64,000 bases of DNA from Modicisalibacter luteus DSM 23508 (lineage in GTDB: Bacteria; Pseudomonadota; Gammaproteobacteria; Pseudomonadales; Halomonadaceae). Where the stretch lies: contig NZ_KB899993.1 in assembly GCF_000378505.1 (NCBI RefSeq), forward strand, positions 186,001 to 250,000, in the 5' to 3' direction. The position numbers and the translations under genes were made by a program. Below, piece by piece: positions 26,978 to 37,265 of this stretch (positions within the stretch are counted from its first letter, which is position 1; every line of letters begins with the position of its first letter). Under the pieces are notes generated by a model. It had not been told where the DNA came from. It saw only the letters and a program-made list of their open reading frames with translations, and made no database searches.

Positions 26978-28039
26978 TTGAGTGCACCCAAGATAAAGGT
27001 GCTGTGTGTCGACGATTCGGCGCTGATTCGCGACTTGATGACCGAGATCATCAATTCTCAGTCGGACATGGAAGTCGTGGCGACGGCGCCGGATCCGCTC
27101 GTTGCCCGTGATCTGATCAAGCGTACCAATCCCGATGTGCTCACTCTGGACGTGGAAATGCCGCGCATGGATGGGCTCGACTTTCTCGAGCGCCTGATGC
27201 GCCTGCGGCCGATGCCGGTATTAATGGTGTCATCACTGACTCAGGCCGGGTCGGAAATCACCTTGCGTGCCCTTGAGTTGGGCGCCGTGGATTTCATTGC
27301 CAAACCGCAGTTGGGCATTCGTAGCGGCATGCTGGATTACAGCAATATGATCGCCGACAAGTTGCGCGCGGCGGCACGTTCGCGGCCCCGCAGCATACGG
27401 CGTGAGGGTACTCCGCCACCCCCGGCCATCAAGGCGCCGCTGATCTCCAGTGAAAAGCTGATCATTATCGGCGCATCCACAGGCGGCACCGAAGCAATTC
27501 GTAGTGTGCTGGAACCGTTGCCGGCCAATAGCCCGGCGATTCTGATCACTCAGCACATGCCGGGAGGGTTCACCCGCTCGTTTGCCGAACGACTCAACCG
27601 CTTGTGCCGTATCACCGTCAAGGAGGCCGAGGACGGCGAGCGCGTGCTGCCGGGGCATGCCTATATCGCACCAGGTGATACACACCTCAAGTTGGGCAGA
27701 AGCGGTGCCAACTATGTCGCGCTGTTGGATAACGGGCCGCCGGTGAATCGACACCGTCCATCGGTGGATGTGCTGTTCAATTCCGCCGCTCAGCAGGCCG
27801 GACGTAACGCCATAGGCGTCATTCTGACGGGCATGGGCAAGGACGGTGCAGCGGGGTTGCTGGCCATGCGCCAAGCGGGATCGCATACCTTGGCGCAGAG
27901 CGAGGCGACCTGCGTGGTGTATGGCATGCCTCGTGAGGCGGTGGCGCTGGGAGGCGCCGCTGAAATCGTCGATCTGGACCAGATGGCCAGTCAAATCATG
28001 CATCAGGTTGCTGCGTCGGGGCGTGCCCAGCGCGTATAA
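26978..28039 (+). CDS. cheB: Chemotaxis methylesterase/response regulator CheB
   Basis: A 353-residue two-domain protein that removes receptor methyl groups (and deamidates) when phosphorylated by CheA. Receiver domain with phospho-acceptor D58 ([14 protein letters not shown]) and an esterase with catalytic S167 ([13 protein letters not shown]), H193 (TQHMPGGFT) and Asp in GMGKDGAAG. The start is TTG 26978, backed by AAGGAG 9 nt upstream and by alignment. Confidence 0.96.
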   Translation: MSAPKIKVLCVDDSALIRDLMTEIINSQSDMEVVATAPDPLVARDLIKRTNPDVLTLDVEMPRMDGLDFLERLMRLRPMPVLMVSSLTQAGSEITLRALELGAVDFIAKPQLGIRSGMLDYSNMIADKLRAAARSRPRSIRREGTPPPPAIKAPLISSEKLIIIGASTGGTEAIRSVLEPLPANSPAILITQHMPGGFTRSFAERLNRLCRITVKEAEDGERVLPGHAYIAPGDTHLKLGRSGANYVALLDNGPPVNRHRPSVDVLFNSAAQQAGRNAIGVILTGMGKDGAAGLLAMRQAGSHTLAQSEATCVVYGMPREAVALGGAAEIVDLDQMASQIMHQVAASGRAQRV

Positions 28040-28075
28040 ACACAATTATTTCAAACAGAACAGGGAATTAGAACG

Positions 28076-29803
28076 ATGAAACGCCTGCTCGGAAACATTT
28101 CGATCAATACCTTGCTGACCTCGGTGTTGGTGTGCGTCGGTGTGTTCTTCGTGGGGCTGGCTGGTCTGGCCTATACCGGCAATCGGAGTGCTGAAACGTC
28201 GATTGGCACCCTCAACAAGGTCAACGTCAGGCAGCTCAGCGAGATCAGCCGTGCCGATGTGCTTATGCTCAGGGCGCGTCTGAACATGGAAGGCGCATCC
28301 TCGGCGCTTTACCTGGGCCGCAGCGACCTGGCCGAGGCGCAGGTTGATAAGGCGAAAGAACTGTTGGACCGGGCCCAGGCACGCTTTGAGGCGTTCCAGG
28401 CCGTGCCCAGGAGCGATGAAGTGCGCCAGTTCATCGATCCTGTAGAAGCCAATTTCGCTGAGGTTCTCAAGTTATTGAACCATCAGCAGCAGGCATTGGC
28501 CGGCAATAACATTGCTGGCTACGACACGTTCAAGGCGGAGCTCGAGAAAGTCGAAGCTGTGCTGGCTACCGCCATGACCGAGTTCGTGCACTATGCCAAT
28601 GAGCTGGGGCAGGCCAGCATGACGGATTATCAGGAGCGCACTCAACTATTCGAAGCCATTGGCCTGGCTGTCGTGATTTTTGCCCTGTTGATGCTGGTGG
28701 CCGTGCGCTTCGGCCTGGTGACCATGGTCGTGCGGCCTCTACGTGAGGCGGGAGAACACTTCGAGCGCATCGCCAAGGCGGACCTGTCTCATGAAATCAA
28801 GGTATATAGCCGCAACGAGATCGGTCAGCTTTTCGCGGCCATGCGCGATATGCAGCAGGGATTGAGCAAGACCGTTGGCACCGTACGTCAGAGCAGCGGC
28901 TCCATCCATATTGGTACGCGTGAAATCGCCAGTGGCAATGCCGACCTGTCATCGCGTACCGAGCAGCAGGCCGCGTCTATAGAAGAGACTGCAGCCAGCA
29001 TGGAACAGCTGACCGCGACCGTGAAGCAGAATGCCGACAATGCCCGCCAGGCAAGTACGCTGGCCAACGATGCGTCCTCGACGGCAGGCCATGGCGGTGA
29101 GGTCGTTGAGCGCGTCATCTCTACCATGCATGGCATTTCCGATAGTTCGAAGAAGATCTCCGACATCACGGGAGTGATCGACTCCATTGCCTTCCAGACC
29201 AATATCCTGGCCTTGAATGCCTCCGTGGAGGCGGCGCGCGCCGGTGAGCAGGGTCGGGGTTTCGCCGTGGTTGCCGGTGAGGTTCGTAACCTGGCTAGCC
29301 GCTCCGCTGGTGCAGCCAAGGAAATCAAGGCACTGATCGATAACTCCGTCGCACAGATCCAGCAAGGCTCGACGTTGGTGGAAGAGGCTGGCGCGACGAT
29401 GCGTGATGTGGTCTCGGCGGTACGCCGGGTCACCGACATCATGGACGAGATCTCTGCAGCGTCGCAGGAGCAGAGCGACGGCATCGAGCAGGTCAATACC
29501 GCGATTACCCAAATGGATGAAGTTACCCAGCAGAACGCGGCACTCGTTCAGCAGGCGGCCGCAGCGGCGGCTTCCCTGGAAGAGCAGGCCAGTCGCTTGG
29601 AGCATGCCGTAGCGGTGTTCCGTCTGGCAGGCCGTGTCCAGGCGGGAAACGAGGCGGTGGCCAAGCTGCCGCGGGATAATGCGCCGGCGGCCACCCCTGC
29701 AGTGAAAAAGCCTGCCACGCCCCAGCCGCAGGTCGCCCAAGGGAGAGCGGCGGTCAAACCTCAGCCGGTCACCGAGAGCGACGATGACTGGCAAGAATTC
29801 TGA
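28076..29803 (+). CDS. Methyl-accepting chemotaxis protein, Tar/Tsr-type
   Basis: A 575-residue chemoreceptor 36 bp after cheB, in the same transcript. TM1 (about 12-35), helical periplasmic sensor (about 36-190; it shares GTLNKVNV with the receptor at 23978, so the two are paralogues), TM2 (about 193-213), HAMP, signalling domain, and a Pro/Ala/Lys-rich linker ending DDWQEF, a CheR-docking pentapeptide. Ligand unknown. Confidence 0.93.
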   Translation: MKRLLGNISINTLLTSVLVCVGVFFVGLAGLAYTGNRSAETSIGTLNKVNVRQLSEISRADVLMLRARLNMEGASSALYLGRSDLAEAQVDKAKELLDRAQARFEAFQAVPRSDEVRQFIDPVEANFAEVLKLLNHQQQALAGNNIAGYDTFKAELEKVEAVLATAMTEFVHYANELGQASMTDYQERTQLFEAIGLAVVIFALLMLVAVRFGLVTMVVRPLREAGEHFERIAKADLSHEIKVYSRNEIGQLFAAMRDMQQGLSKTVGTVRQSSGSIHIGTREIASGNADLSSRTEQQAASIEETAASMEQLTATVKQNADNARQASTLANDASSTAGHGGEVVERVISTMHGISDSSKKISDITGVIDSIAFQTNILALNASVEAARAGEQGRGFAVVAGEVRNLASRSAGAAKEIKALIDNSVAQIQQGSTLVEEAGATMRDVVSAVRRVTDIMDEISAASQEQSDGIEQVNTAITQMDEVTQQNAALVQQAAAAAASLEEQASRLEHAVAVFRLAGRVQAGNEAVAKLPRDNAPAATPAVKKPATPQPQVAQGRAAVKPQPVTESDDDWQEF

Positions 29804-29966
29804 TCGAACATGACAGGACCGCCCTGTGTCGCCAATCGTCGAGACAGGGCAATGCAACGGTAAAATGCGCTGGGAATGCCGGTTATCTCGCGACTTTGTA
29901 CCCATCATTTTACTGACACAATCACGATAGCCGTTTGGCGTGCCACTTAGACGACGAGGAAGAAAG

Positions 29967-30356
29967 ATGGCCGATAAGAATATGAGCATTCTGGTGGTAG
30001 ATGATTTCCCTACCATGCGCCGTATCGTGCGCAGCCTGCTCAAGGAACTGGGTTATACCAATGTGGAAGAGGCGGAAGACGGCCAGGATGCCCTGGGTAA
30101 GCTGCGCTCCGGCGGCTTTGAATTCGTCGTTTCCGACTGGAACATGCCTAACCTCGATGGCCTGGAAATGCTCAAGCAGATCCGTGCCGATGACGCACTC
30201 AAGTCGCTTCCAGTGTTGATGGTCACGGCGGAAGCCAAGAAGGAAAACATCATCGCTGCGGCGCAGGCCGGAGCCAATGGTTACGTAGTCAAGCCTTTCA
30301 CCGCCGCGACGCTGGAAGAAAAGCTCAACAAGATCTTTGAAAAACTGGGCAAATAA
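29967..30356 (+). CDS. cheY: Chemotaxis response regulator CheY
   Basis: A 129-residue single receiver domain which, once phosphorylated by CheA, binds the motor switch protein FliM. All key residues are at the classic numbers: D12/D13, D57, T87 and K109. I chose ATG 29967 (GAGGAAG upstream); the longer in-frame start at 29940 adds only basic residues. cheZ follows after 17 bp. The 163-bp gap upstream holds the inverted repeat GCCCTGT/ACAGGGC but no clear promoter. Confidence 0.97.
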   Translation: MADKNMSILVVDDFPTMRRIVRSLLKELGYTNVEEAEDGQDALGKLRSGGFEFVVSDWNMPNLDGLEMLKQIRADDALKSLPVLMVTAEAKKENIIAAAQAGANGYVVKPFTAATLEEKLNKIFEKLGK

Positions 30357-30373
30357 TTAGAGGAGGGCCGGCC

Positions 30374-31033
30374 ATGAGCGGTGAAGCGCAGCAAGCCGTT
30401 AATAACGGCGATGATCTGATCCTTAGGATCGGACAATTGACACGTATGCTTCGAGACAGCATGCGTGAACTGGGGTTGGATAAGGAAATCGAAAAAGCGG
30501 CTGAAGCCATTCCCGATGCGCGCGACCGCTTGAGCTATGTGGCGTCAATGACAGAGCAGGCGGCCGAGCGCTCTCTCAACGCCATTGATCGGGCACAGCC
30601 GATACAGGAAGGGCTTGAGACTCGGGCCAACGAACTCGACAAACGCTGGGCGGAATGGTTTGCCGAGCCGAAGGAACTCGATGACGCCAAGGTATTGGTG
30701 ACGGATACGCGTAATTACCTGTCTGATGTACCGGTGCAGACCCAGGCGACCAACGCCGAACTTCTCGAAATCATGATGGCCCAGGATTTTCAGGACCTGA
30801 CTGGCCAAGTGATCAAGAAGATGATGGATGTCATCAAGCAGATCGAGAATCAGCTGGTACAGGTGCTGCTGGATAACGTGCCGGACAGCGACGACCGCCA
30901 GGAATTGCGTCGCGCGATGGACGCCGAGCGTGAGTCGTCGCTGCTCAACGGCCCGCAGATCAAGCCCGATGCTCTCGATGTAGTCAGTAGTCAGGACCAG
31001 GTGGACGACCTGCTCGATTCGCTAGGGTTCTAA
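30374..31033 (+). CDS. cheZ: CheY-P phosphatase CheZ
   Basis: A 219-residue helical protein that speeds CheY-P dephosphorylation. The catalytic region [19 protein letters not shown] contains the family Asp and Gln, and the extreme C-terminus ([13 protein letters not shown]) is the CheY-binding helix. A good ribosome site precedes it. It is followed by a strong terminator that ends the chemotaxis unit. Confidence 0.96.
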   Translation: MSGEAQQAVNNGDDLILRIGQLTRMLRDSMRELGLDKEIEKAAEAIPDARDRLSYVASMTEQAAERSLNAIDRAQPIQEGLETRANELDKRWAEWFAEPKELDDAKVLVTDTRNYLSDVPVQTQATNAELLEIMMAQDFQDLTGQVIKKMMDVIKQIENQLVQVLLDNVPDSDDRQELRRAMDAERESSLLNGPQIKPDALDVVSSQDQVDDLLDSLGF

Positions 31034-31107
31034 CCTGCTGAGGATCGATCCACGGCGTATCGCTGGCTTCCCGATGCGTTGTGCCCCCGCTTAACTTGCC
31101 CGCTTAC

Positions 31108-31149
31108 GCGCGACAATCGTGAATTAACGCACGATTCGTCGCGCTTTTT
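31108..31149 (+). terminator. Rho-independent terminator of the che operon
   Basis: A long stem GCGCGACAATCGTG/CACGATTCGTCGCGC (14 bp with one bulged C), 8-nt loop, followed by TTTTT. It is 75 bp after cheZ and separates it from flhB. Confidence 0.9.
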
Positions 31150-31178
31150 GTGTGATCGTCCCTCGCCTGCACCACGCA

Positions 31179-31211
31179 GAATAGCCAGCGTCCACTCCGT
31201 TTACGCTATTC
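31179..31211 (+). promoter_or_regulatory. Candidate FlhDC-type inverted repeat upstream of flhB
   Basis: GAATAGC (31179-31185) and GCTATTC (31205-31211) form inverted 7-bp arms just before flhB. FlhD4C2 boxes are inverted repeats built on AAATAGCG/CGCTATTT half-sites, usually 10-12 bp apart. The cores match but the spacing here is longer, so this is tentative. Confidence 0.35.
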
Positions 31212-31224
31212 GCACGCAGGAACC

Positions 31225-32391
31225 ATGGCCGAAGAGACCAGCCAGGATGACAAGACCGAAGAGCCGACACCTCGACGCATCGAAAAAGCGCGAGAGGAAG
31301 GCCAGGTTGCCCGATCCCGTGAGCTAGCCACCTTCATGATGCTGATGGCGGGTGTCGCCAGCCTGTGGTTCATGGGGTCGCTGCTCTACGATCAGCTAGG
31401 CCTGATGATGGAGCAAACGTTCCTCTTCGATCGCGGCATAGCCTTCGATACCGCCTTGATGCTGACGAATTTCTGGGCCCTGGGTACTCAGACCTTAATA
31501 ACGCTGCTGCCGTTGTTCTTGCTGTGGACCGTGGTGGCGCTGATTGCTCCGGCGCTGCTCGGTGGCTGGCTGATTTCCGGTAAATCCCTGAAACCCCAAT
31601 TATCCAAGCTCAATCCGCTCAAGGGCCTGAAGCGGATGTTTTCCACCCAGGCATTGGCCGAGTTGGCCAAGGCGATTGCCAAGTCGGTACTGACCGGCAG
31701 TGTGGCGATCGGTTTCTTGTGGTCCAAGCGTGGCGACCTGCTTGCCCTCACGGATCAGCCCCTCGAGATGGCGCTATTTCATGCCTTGAAACTGGCGGCG
31801 CTGTGCTGTGGCCTCATCGTGCTCTCGCTGGTCGTGGTCATTCTGATCGATGTGCCTTACCAACTGTGGAGCCACAACAAGAAGCTGCGCATGACCAAGG
31901 ATGAAATCAAGAAGGAACACAAGGAGTCCGAGGGCGATCCGCACGTCAAGGCACGTATTCGTCAGCAACAGCAGGCCATGGCTCGTGGACGCATGATGAG
32001 CAAGGTACCCGAGGCGGATGTCATCGTTACCAACCCCACCCACTATGCCGTCGCACTGAGCTACCAGGATGGCAAGATGGGCGCGCCGCGAGTTGTCGCC
32101 AAGGGGGTCGATGCCGTGGCGGTTCGTATCCGTGAACTGGGTGACGAACACAAGATACCTCGGCTGGAAGCACCGCCGCTGGCGCGTGCCCTGTACCGTC
32201 ATGTCGATCTCGACCGGGAAATACCCGCTGACCTGTATACCGCCGTGGCCGAGGTGTTGGCTTGGGCGTTCCGCCTCAAGCAAGTCCGTCGCGAAGGCGG
32301 CGACATGCCCGATACGCCGCGCGATTTGCCGGTGCCCCCTGAACTCGACGACGCCACGCGGCGCGAAACCCCTTCCGAGGATGCTCAATGA
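31225..32391 (+). CDS. flhB: Flagellar export gate/switch protein FlhB
   Basis: A 388-residue component of the type III flagellar export gate. Four N-terminal membrane helices and a cytoplasmic domain with the autocleavage NPTH motif (N270) in VIVTNPTHYAVALSY. The N-terminal EEPTPRRIEKAREEGQVARS is typical. It starts a unit with flhA and flhF (4-bp overlaps). AGGAA precedes ATG 31225. Confidence 0.97.
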   Translation: MAEETSQDDKTEEPTPRRIEKAREEGQVARSRELATFMMLMAGVASLWFMGSLLYDQLGLMMEQTFLFDRGIAFDTALMLTNFWALGTQTLITLLPLFLLWTVVALIAPALLGGWLISGKSLKPQLSKLNPLKGLKRMFSTQALAELAKAIAKSVLTGSVAIGFLWSKRGDLLALTDQPLEMALFHALKLAALCCGLIVLSLVVVILIDVPYQLWSHNKKLRMTKDEIKKEHKESEGDPHVKARIRQQQQAMARGRMMSKVPEADVIVTNPTHYAVALSYQDGKMGAPRVVAKGVDAVAVRIRELGDEHKIPRLEAPPLARALYRHVDLDREIPADLYTAVAEVLAWAFRLKQVRREGGDMPDTPRDLPVPPELDDATRRETPSEDAQ

Positions 32392-34472
32392 ACCTGTTGG
32401 ATTCCCTGGGTCGTCAGAACTTGCTGGGCAATGCCCACATGAAGCTGCTGGCCGGTCCGGTACTGATCATCATGATCCTGTCGATGATGATCCTGCCGCT
32501 GCCGCCGTTCGCGCTGGACCTGTTCTTTACCTTCAACATCGCGCTGTCGATCATGGTGCTGCTGGTCAGCATGTTCACGCAAAAGCCGCTGGACTTCGCG
32601 GCGTTTCCTGCCGTGCTGCTGTTTACCACCTTGCTGCGCCTATCGCTCAACGTAGCCTCGACCCGTGTGGTATTGATGGAAGGGGACGAGGGCGGCGATG
32701 CGGCGGGCAAGGTTATCGAGGCATTCGGCGAGTTCCTCATCGGTGGTAACTTTGCTGTGGGTCTGGTGGTGTTCCTGATCCTGGTCATCATCAACTTCAT
32801 GGTCATCACCAAGGGTGCCGGACGTATTGCAGAAGTCGGCGCACGTTTCATGCTCGACTCCATGCCAGGCAAGCAGATGGCCATCGATGCCGACCTCAAC
32901 GCTGGCCTGATCGGGGAAGAAGATGCCAAGCGTCGCCGTGGAGAAATCTCTCAGGAGTCCGATTTCTACGGTTCCATGGACGGTGCCAGCAAGTTTGTAC
33001 GTGGCGATGCGGTTGCCGGCCTGATCATCATGGTGGTCAACCTGATCGGTGGTCTGATGATCGGCGTGATGCAGCACGACATGGCCTTCAGCGATGCCGC
33101 CCGCACCTATACGCTGCTAACTATCGGTGACGGCCTGGTTGCGCAGATTCCCGCGCTGGTCATCTCCACCGCGGCCGGTGTCACCGTATCCCGCGTCAAT
33201 ACCGAGCAGGACGTGGGACAGCAGATGATGAGTCAGCTGTTCAACAAGCCCCAGGTCCTGATTCTGGCAGCCTGTGTCATGGGCTTGCTGGGCCTGGTGC
33301 CGGGCATGCCCAACTTCGTTTTCCTGCTGTTCACCGTACTGCTGGGTGGTCTGGCTTGGTGGATAATGCGTCGTAACGATGAAAAGTTGGCCGAAGAGAC
33401 CATCAACACATCGGCAGCCCCGGCACAGCAAGAAGTGCCCGAGGCAAGCTGGGATGACGTGCAATTGGTCGATACCCTGGGTCTCGAGGTCGGCCACCGT
33501 CTGATTCCTATGGTCGACCACCGTCAGGGTGGCGAGCTGCTCGGGCGCATCAAGAGCGTACGCAAGAAGTTTGCCCAGGAGGTCGGTTTCCTGCCGCCCG
33601 TGGTGCACATTCGCGACAATCTCGAGTTGGGGCCCAATACTTACGTCATTTCGCTCAAGGGTGCCGAAATCGGGCGTGCCGAGGCCTATCCCGGCAAATG
33701 GCTGGCTATCGATCCAGGCCAGGTCTCCGGCCACCTGGAAGGCACGCCAACCCAGGATCCCGCCTTCGGTTTGCCGGCGGTGTGGATCGACAGCAACCAG
33801 CGCGAGCACGCCCAAGTGTATGGCTACACCGTGGTGGATGCCGGTACGGTGGTTGCCACGCATCTCAACCACTTGCTGCATCGGCATGCCGGCGAGATGC
33901 TGGGGCGCCAGGAAGTCCAACAGCTTCTCGATAAGCTGGCCGAGGAAAACAAGACGCTGGTCGAGGATGTGGTACCCAAGCTGGTCTCGCTGACCACGCT
34001 GCAGCGGCTGCTGCAGAATCTGCTTGAGGAGGATGTCCCGATCCGTGACTTGCGCACCATCCTGGATACGCTGGCCGAGCATGGCTCGCCGCAGAGCGAC
34101 GCGCATGAGCTGACTGCCATGGTGCGTATTGCCTTGGGCCGTATCATCACGCAGCAGTGGTTCCCGGGCCAGGACGAACTGCATGTGATTGGCCTGGATG
34201 CCAACCTTGAGCAGGTGCTGAGCCAGGCTCTGCACGGCGGTGGAGCCCTCGAGCCGGGTTTGGCCGAAACTCTGATGACACAATCGGAAGCCGGTGTTGC
34301 ACGTCAGGAGGCCAGCGGTGAACCGAGTGTGCTGGTAGTACAGCATGAACTGCGTCCATTGCTGGCGCGCTTCCTGCGCCGCCGTCTACGACAACTTGCC
34401 GTCCTTTCCCAAGCGGAAATCCCCGATGACCGTACCCTGCGGGTCACTACCCTGATCGGAGGCCGTACATGA
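32388..34472 (+). CDS. flhA: Flagellar export gate protein FlhA
   Basis: A 694-residue protein: eight-helix membrane domain (about 20-325) and a large cytoplasmic docking domain. Conserved segments include FAAFPAVLLFTTLLRLSLNV, MDGASKFVRGDAVAGLII and ALVISTAAGVTVSRV. It forms the nonameric ring that receives export substrates and chaperones. It overlaps both flhB and flhF by 4 bp. Confidence 0.97.
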   Translation: MNLLDSLGRQNLLGNAHMKLLAGPVLIIMILSMMILPLPPFALDLFFTFNIALSIMVLLVSMFTQKPLDFAAFPAVLLFTTLLRLSLNVASTRVVLMEGDEGGDAAGKVIEAFGEFLIGGNFAVGLVVFLILVIINFMVITKGAGRIAEVGARFMLDSMPGKQMAIDADLNAGLIGEEDAKRRRGEISQESDFYGSMDGASKFVRGDAVAGLIIMVVNLIGGLMIGVMQHDMAFSDAARTYTLLTIGDGLVAQIPALVISTAAGVTVSRVNTEQDVGQQMMSQLFNKPQVLILAACVMGLLGLVPGMPNFVFLLFTVLLGGLAWWIMRRNDEKLAEETINTSAAPAQQEVPEASWDDVQLVDTLGLEVGHRLIPMVDHRQGGELLGRIKSVRKKFAQEVGFLPPVVHIRDNLELGPNTYVISLKGAEIGRAEAYPGKWLAIDPGQVSGHLEGTPTQDPAFGLPAVWIDSNQREHAQVYGYTVVDAGTVVATHLNHLLHRHAGEMLGRQEVQQLLDKLAEENKTLVEDVVPKLVSLTTLQRLLQNLLEEDVPIRDLRTILDTLAEHGSPQSDAHELTAMVRIALGRIITQQWFPGQDELHVIGLDANLEQVLSQALHGGGALEPGLAETLMTQSEAGVARQEASGEPSVLVVQHELRPLLARFLRRRLRQLAVLSQAEIPDDRTLRVTTLIGGRT

Positions 34473-36745
34473 GCGTCAAGCGATTTGTAGGCGTCACTAG
34501 TCGTGATGCTATGCGTCAGGTGCGAGCCGCCCTGGGTGACGATGCCCTGATTCTCTCCAACCGCCGGGTACCCGAAGGGATAGAGATTTTAGCCTTGGCC
34601 GACGAAGAGCACGGGCGTATGACGGCTCCGGCTCCATCAGTGGAAGCACCCGTCGAGCGGCCGTTTCCTGCTCCCCCAGCTGGTTCGCTGGGAGGGGGCG
34701 GCATTCCCAAGGCGACCGATCTCGATAGCGAAATGTCTTCGGGCGTGCAGGCGGTGCCTGTCGATTTTGCGGCGTTCAGTGAACGGGTGCTCGGTGAGAT
34801 GCAGGACTTGCGCACCCTGTTGGCGTCACAGGCGCACAAGCCGGCGGGGCCGGAAGGCGACACTCTTGTTGATCGCCTGCGCCAGCGCCTTTATGCGGCC
34901 GGCTTTGGGGTGCGCCTGGTGCAGGAGCTGCTCGAGACGCCACCTACGGAACTGCTGACTGCCAGCGACGAGCAGGCCCAGGCTTGGCTGGCCCGACAGC
35001 TGTCGTCACGCCTGGCTGTCCTCGATGACGAAGCTGGGCTGCTTGATGCCGGTGGCGTGTTTGCCCTGGTTGGACCGACCGGGATCGGCAAGACAACGAC
35101 GACGGCCAAGCTGGCTGCACGTTATGTGATGCGCCATGGCGGGAACGGGGTCGCGCTAGTCACCACCGATAGCTACCGTATCGGTGCTCATGAACAGTTG
35201 CGAATCTATGCACGTTTGCTGGGTATCGAAGTGCACGCGCTGGAGGCGGATGCACCACTCGGCGATCTTCTGTCCAGGCTGGCTGACAAGCGCCTGGTCA
35301 TCATTGACACCGTCGGCATGAGCCAGCGTGACCAGCGCCTGGTCGGCCAGATAGCCATGCTCGGCGACACCTCGGGCGGCGCGGAACAACGGCCGATCCG
35401 CCGCCTGTTGCTGCTCAATGCGGCCAGCCATGGCGATACACTCGAAGAAGTCGTCGACACTTACCAGCGCGCTTCGTTGGCGGCCGGTGCCCCGCTTTAT
35501 GGCGCGATTCTGACCAAGGTCGATGAGGCGCCAAGGCTGGGGGCGGTGCTGGATATCGCTATCCGCCATGGGTTGTGCCTGCATTATGTGTCGCATGGTC
35601 AACAGGTTCCTGAAGACCTGCGTCTGGCGGAGCGCGATGCACTTGTGCAGCAGGCGCTCAGTGCTGCAGGGCAGTCCTCGTTCGCTATCGATATGCCTGT
35701 AGCGCCATCCTCCGGACAGCGTATCCAGGCGCTATCTCGAGGTCTGCTGGGTCAAGGCCGCGCCTTGGCCTCCACGCTGGCGAACCTGCGTCGCGAGATC
35801 GCCGGCTTCGCCCTGCTCGAGGAAGCCTGGCCGTTGCTGGGCTATCCGCTGGAGCAGCAGCGGGCTCGGGTTCCTGGCCTGGTCAATACCGATCACCGGT
35901 TGCAACATGGCCAGCAGGAATCCCTGCACGCCTTACTCTGGGGACGCTCAAAAACCGTTAGCGGCATGGATTGGGCGATGCCGGCGGTCAGCTTGAATAC
36001 GGCCGGCCATGCCCAGGCCATGCCGTGGTTGGCGCATCTGCTGCCGGCGGGCGAGGCCGAGCGCTTGATGTGGGCCGAAGCCGAGTTGGGGCCGGCCTGG
36101 CATCTGCTACCCAGCTGCCCTGGTGTGCTGGCGCGTGACATGCTGGACAACCTTGGCATGGCATGGCTAGCGATAGGACAGGCAAATTCCCGGGTCATTG
36201 CCGCTGGGGAGCGACATGCGCTGGCAAACCTGAATGTTCATGCGGACTCACGCGCCCATCTCACATGCCGGTACCGTGGTCGGGACTCGCGCCTCGAGTT
36301 GTCTCGCCTGGCTGTTGGCTTGAACGATGGCGAGCGACTCCATGCCTGGTTCGGCACCCTTTCGGAAACCGAAACCGGCCGACAGCTGGGGCAGCGCTAC
36401 TGGTTGGCACCGCGCGACGATGCGAGGGAGCAGACCATCATGAAGGCAATGGTCTCTCAATTGGGCCATGACGACTTGCCGTTATTGACTCGCCGTGCCT
36501 GGCGCATGGTGGGAGAGGCCAGTCGAACTCCCCTCGATCCCGAACTGCAGCTCCTGGTCGCTGCGAGTCTGGCTGCGGTCGCGTCCCGCCTCGATCAGGA
36601 GAGTGCCGATTGGGCGATGGACGTTCGGGCACACGTCATGGCCGTGCTTGGAGGGCGGCGGGCACGCTCATCTACTGCCTTGCTGGAAGGATTGATAAAC
36701 GTGTTGACGGCACGTGATGCCTTCCGCTTGGTCGGCGCACAGTAA
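34469..36745 (+). CDS. flhF: Flagellar GTPase FlhF with a long C-terminal extension
   Basis: The SRP-type GTPase governs flagellar placement and number in many bacteria. N-terminal basic start (MSVKRFVGVTSRDAMRQVR), variable B region, N domain, and G domain with the P-loop GPTGIGKTTTTAKLAAR (about 202-218) and IIDTVGMSQRDQRL. At 758 residues it is far longer than the usual 400-500. About 330 residues after the G domain (about 430-758) have no motif I recognise and are rich in Leu, Ala, Arg and Trp. No frameshift or stop separates the parts. It overlaps flhA by 4 bp and is followed by a possible flhG relic. Confidence 0.9.
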   Translation: MSVKRFVGVTSRDAMRQVRAALGDDALILSNRRVPEGIEILALADEEHGRMTAPAPSVEAPVERPFPAPPAGSLGGGGIPKATDLDSEMSSGVQAVPVDFAAFSERVLGEMQDLRTLLASQAHKPAGPEGDTLVDRLRQRLYAAGFGVRLVQELLETPPTELLTASDEQAQAWLARQLSSRLAVLDDEAGLLDAGGVFALVGPTGIGKTTTTAKLAARYVMRHGGNGVALVTTDSYRIGAHEQLRIYARLLGIEVHALEADAPLGDLLSRLADKRLVIIDTVGMSQRDQRLVGQIAMLGDTSGGAEQRPIRRLLLLNAASHGDTLEEVVDTYQRASLAAGAPLYGAILTKVDEAPRLGAVLDIAIRHGLCLHYVSHGQQVPEDLRLAERDALVQQALSAAGQSSFAIDMPVAPSSGQRIQALSRGLLGQGRALASTLANLRREIAGFALLEEAWPLLGYPLEQQRARVPGLVNTDHRLQHGQQESLHALLWGRSKTVSGMDWAMPAVSLNTAGHAQAMPWLAHLLPAGEAERLMWAEAELGPAWHLLPSCPGVLARDMLDNLGMAWLAIGQANSRVIAAGERHALANLNVHADSRAHLTCRYRGRDSRLELSRLAVGLNDGERLHAWFGTLSETETGRQLGQRYWLAPRDDAREQTIMKAMVSQLGHDDLPLLTRRAWRMVGEASRTPLDPELQLLVAASLAAVASRLDQESADWAMDVRAHVMAVLGGRRARSSTALLEGLINVLTARDAFRLVGAQ

Positions 36746-36764
36746 TTGTCTAGGGAGGCAACAG

Positions 36765-37265
36765 GTGAGTCAGACGGATCAGGCGGCGGGACTGCGTCGC
36801 TGGGCTGAGTCCATGGCGCCGGCAGAGCCCAAGCCTTCTTTCGAGGCTATGCCTTCACGCGTTTTGTTGACGCTGGGGTTGCCGGAGGGTGCGGGGAGCG
36901 ATATTGAGCCTGTCGTTGACGCGCTGCGTCGTTGGCATGAGCAGGGGCAATCATGGGTCGGCGACCCTTCGGCTTGGCGAGTGGTGGCACTGGATGTGCA
37001 AAGCCCGCACTTCACGGCGTTGGCCAGCCAGCAGAAACGCTGGGCCCTTTGGGTGGACGATGATGCGGATGGCTTTCGGCGCGCCTACCGCACGTTGAAG
37101 CAATTGGCTCAGCATCCAGGGGCACCGCGTCGACTGCTGATGGTACATCCGCCGTTACTATCAGGTGCCGGCCTGCTGGGTAATCTGCGCGATGCGGCAT
37201 CCCACTTCTTTGAAATCCAACTCGTCATGATCGGTTTCGCGAAACCCAAGAGTAAGCGTAGATGA
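36765..37265 (+). CDS. Unknown protein in the flhG position, possibly a degenerate FlhG/FleN without P-loop
   Basis: A 166-residue protein between flhF and flhE, where many bacteria have flhG (MinD-like ATPase). No Walker A motif (GGKGGVGK type) is present. The segment WALWVDDDADGFRRAYRTLK and the following RRLLMVHPPLLSGAGLLGNL can be laid beside the FlhG region that reads as 'PE-ptaltDAYaliK' and 'lvvN', but the likeness is weak. The start is GTG 36765 with AGGGAGG upstream. It overlaps flhE by 4 bp. It could equally be an unrelated flagellar accessory protein. Confidence 0.6.
   Translation: MSQTDQAAGLRRWAESMAPAEPKPSFEAMPSRVLLTLGLPEGAGSDIEPVVDALRRWHEQGQSWVGDPSAWRVVALDVQSPHFTALASQQKRWALWVDDDADGFRRAYRTLKQLAQHPGAPRRLLMVHPPLLSGAGLLGNLRDAASHFFEIQLVMIGFAKPKSKRR

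Noticed and set aside
20970-29600. Repeated, highly similar DNA blocks in the receptor genes
   Set aside because: These are the conserved signalling domain of four chemoreceptor paralogues, not a mobile or tandem repeat element.
29804-29966. Possible sigma-28 promoter before cheY (TAAA with GCCGG; CACGATAG)
   Set aside because: Spacing is wrong for the first and the -35 is absent for the second; cheY is probably transcribed from upstream.
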